DNA from: Deinococcus sp.
Lineage (GTDB): Bacteria; Deinococcota; Deinococci; JACQHA01
DNA: 5,872 bases
Direction of reading: 5' to 3'
NCBI GenBank assembly: GCA_016199255.1
Contig: JACQHA010000011.1
Span: forward strand, 1-5,872
In this document: in pieces, positions 4,615 through 5,872 of the stretch
Position numbering within the stretch: position 1 is the stretch's first letter
How the letters are laid out: each line of letters starts with the position of its first letter
Translations under genes and position numbers: made by a program
The notes under the pieces: generated by a model
What the model saw: only the letters and a program-made list of their open reading frames with translations
Told to the model about the DNA's origin: nothing
The model's database searches: none

Positions 4615-5872
4615 TAGAAGGCCACCGCCTCCCGGTACTCGCCGAACTCCACTTTCAGCACCGCCATGATCTCGCCTAAGGTGCACTGGGCATGGGCGCA
4701 CTCAATGAGCGCCGGCATGGTGTTTTCACTTGCGCGGGCGGCGTGGCCCAGCTGCACCAGCGCCTGCTGCCAGCGCCCTGGGTCCCGGCGCTGTCGTAAT
4801 TCAGTCAAGCGCTGCACCTGGGAGCGCTCGGCGCTGACGTCAATACGCAACAGCGGCAGCGCTGGCTCCTCAGGCAGCTGGAAAGCGTTCACGCCCACTA
4901 TAGTACGCTGGCCGCTATCTGTTTCCTGCTGGTAACGGTAGCTGCTGGTGCCGATCTCCTGGGCAAAGAAGCCCACGTCAATAGCGGGAATCACTCCCCC
5001 CAGGGCGTCAATGCGCTGGAAGTAGCGATACGCTTCACCTTCCATTTTCTTCGTGAGCCACTCCACGTAATACGAGCCACCCAGCGGGTCGGCCAGGTTC
5101 GCTACCCCGGTTTCATGGGCAATCACCTGCTGGGTGCGTAAGGCGATCCTGGCTGCGTCTTCAGTGGGCAGCGCCAGTGCCTCGTCAAAGGCATTAGTGT
5201 GTAAAGACTGCGTCCCACCCAACACCGCCGCCAGCGCCTGGATAGCCACCCGGGCAATGTTCACTTCAGGCTGCTGGGCTGGCAGGCTCACCCCTGAGGT
5301 CTGGGCATGGGTGCGTAGCGTCCAGGAGCGGGGATCTTTGGCCCCAAAGCGCTGTCGCATCTCTTGAGCCCAGATGCGCCGGGCCGCCCTGAACTTGCAG
5401 AGCTCTTCAAAGAAGTCGTTGTGCACATTGAAGAAGAAAGAGAGACGCGGCGCGAACTGATCTACGTCCAGGCCGCGCTCTACTGCGGCCTGGACGTAGG
5501 TGAAGCCGTTGGCCAGCGTGAATGCCAGTTCTTGGACAGCGGTGGAGCCAGCTTCCCGGATGTGGTAGCCGGAGATGCTAATGGTGTTCCACCTGGGGAC
5601 TGCGGTGGTGCCGTATTCGAAGGTGTCGATCACCAGCCGGAGCGACGGCCGGGGAGGGAAGATGTACTCTTTCTGAGCGATATACTCCTTGAGAATATCG
5701 TTCTGGATGGTGCCGCTGATCTTCCTCCAATCGTAGCCCAGGCGCTGCGCCATAGCCAAGTAGAAAGCCCACAGCACCGGCGCCGGGGAGTTGATGGTCA
5801 TGGAGGTGGTGACCTGTTCCAGATTGATGCCATTGAAGAGCGTCTCCATGTCCTCCAGGCTTGACACCGCCA
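4614..5872 (-). CDS. Large catalytic subunit of an adenosylcobalamin-dependent acyl-CoA mutase, 5' partial; isobutyryl- or 2-hydroxyisobutyryl-CoA-mutase-like
   Basis: The frame is open from the right edge to TAA at 4616-4614: 419 whole codons, about 75% of a normal 520-560-residue subunit. The GTG at 5867 is an internal Val within [12 protein letters not shown], not the start. The catalytic TIM barrel is well conserved: [75 protein letters not shown] and [10 protein letters not shown]. Counting without gaps from the Gln of TIQND (Gln197 in the Propionibacterium enzyme) puts His244 on the His of SGYH, as expected. The same count puts Gln (codon 5673-5675) at position 207, where methylmalonyl-CoA mutases have Arg gripping the substrate carboxylate. 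Isobutyryl-CoA and 2-hydroxyisobutyryl-CoA mutases have Gln there. The second deciding residue (Tyr89) is beyond the edge. It is the first visible gene of an operon with the small subunit and meaB. Automatic annotation would call it methylmalonyl-CoA mutase; membership of the mutase family is near certain, the substrate is not. Confidence 0.93.
   Translation of the reverse strand, partial: AVSSLEDMETLFNGINLEQVTTSMTINSPAPVLWAFYLAMAQRLGYDWRKISGTIQNDILKEYIAQKEYIFPPRPSLRLVIDTFEYGTTAVPRWNTISISGYHIREAGSTAVQELAFTLANGFTYVQAAVERGLDVDQFAPRLSFFFNVHNDFFEELCKFRAARRIWAQEMRQRFGAKDPRSWTLRTHAQTSGVSLPAQQPEVNIARVAIQALAAVLGGTQSLHTNAFDEALALPTEDAARIALRTQQVIAHETGVANLADPLGGSYYVEWLTKKMEGEAYRYFQRIDALGGVIPAIDVGFFAQEIGTSSYRYQQETDSGQRTIVGVNAFQLPEEPALPLLRIDVSAERSQVQRLTELRQRRDPGRWQQALVQLGHAARASENTMPALIECAHAQCTLGEIMAVLKVEFGEYREAVAF
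5462..5499. repeat. Perfect 15-bp inverted repeat inside the mutase gene
   Basis: CTACGTCCAGGCCGC (5462-5476) and its exact reverse complement (5485-5499) flank an 8-base loop. It lies within the coding part for [15 protein letters not shown]. The mRNA could form a very stable hairpin there. There is no T-run after it on either strand, so it does not look like a terminator. Confidence 0.75.

Noticed and set aside
4615..4701. Upstream ATG extension of the B12-binding subunit
   Set aside because: The extra 29 residues are unlike the family and overlap the large-subunit gene out of frame. The ATG at 4614 matches the family N-terminus and gives the usual stop-start overlap.

Overview
This is a high-GC bacterial chromosomal segment with dense genes. 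I find no mobile elements, CRISPR arrays or phage genes. The phylum cannot be fixed from the sequence alone. The separate large and small B12-mutase subunits, the three-tRNA cluster and a probable leaderless rlmN would fit groups such as Chloroflexota or deep-branching or thermophilic Bacillota-like lineages, but this is a weak guess.

Layout. Positions 1-883 (minus) hold most of a periplasmic branched-chain-amino-acid-type ABC transporter substrate-binding protein; its C-terminus runs off the left edge. Positions 884-977 are a divergent promoter region. Positions 978-2087 (plus) encode the radical-SAM methyltransferase RlmN. Its stop codon lies inside the anticodon loop of the first of three tightly packed tRNA genes: Lys(TTT) 2050-2125, Glu(TTC) 2131-2202 and Val(TAC) 2206-2280. 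A good sigma-70-type promoter for the tRNAs sits inside the 3' end of rlmN. GC-rich hairpins at 2288-2304 and 2312-2340 follow the tRNAs and probably end their transcription. The second hairpin is also the C-terminal coding sequence of the convergent gene.

Positions 2305-5872 (minus) are one operon, read from right to left: the large subunit of an adenosylcobalamin-dependent acyl-CoA mutase (5' end off the right edge), its small B12-binding subunit (start overlaps the preceding stop by 1 base), a MeaB-type GTPase chaperone (TTG start, overlap of 4 bases), and after 31 bases a four-helix membrane protein. The mutase carries Gln where true methylmalonyl-CoA mutases have the carboxylate-binding Arg (Arg207 in Propionibacterium numbering). 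It is therefore more likely to act on isobutyryl-CoA, 2-hydroxyisobutyryl-CoA or a similar substrate without a free carboxylate. The last protein has the topology and flanking motifs of HtpX/M48 metalloproteases but has lost all the zinc ligands, so it looks like a pseudoprotease.

How they work together: the large and small subunits form the mutase, and MeaB gates cofactor loading and protects the enzyme. The role of the M48-like membrane protein in the operon is unknown. RlmN methylates 23S rRNA A2503 and, in E. coli, A37 of several tRNAs including tRNA-Glu(TTC), one of the tRNAs it is linked to here.
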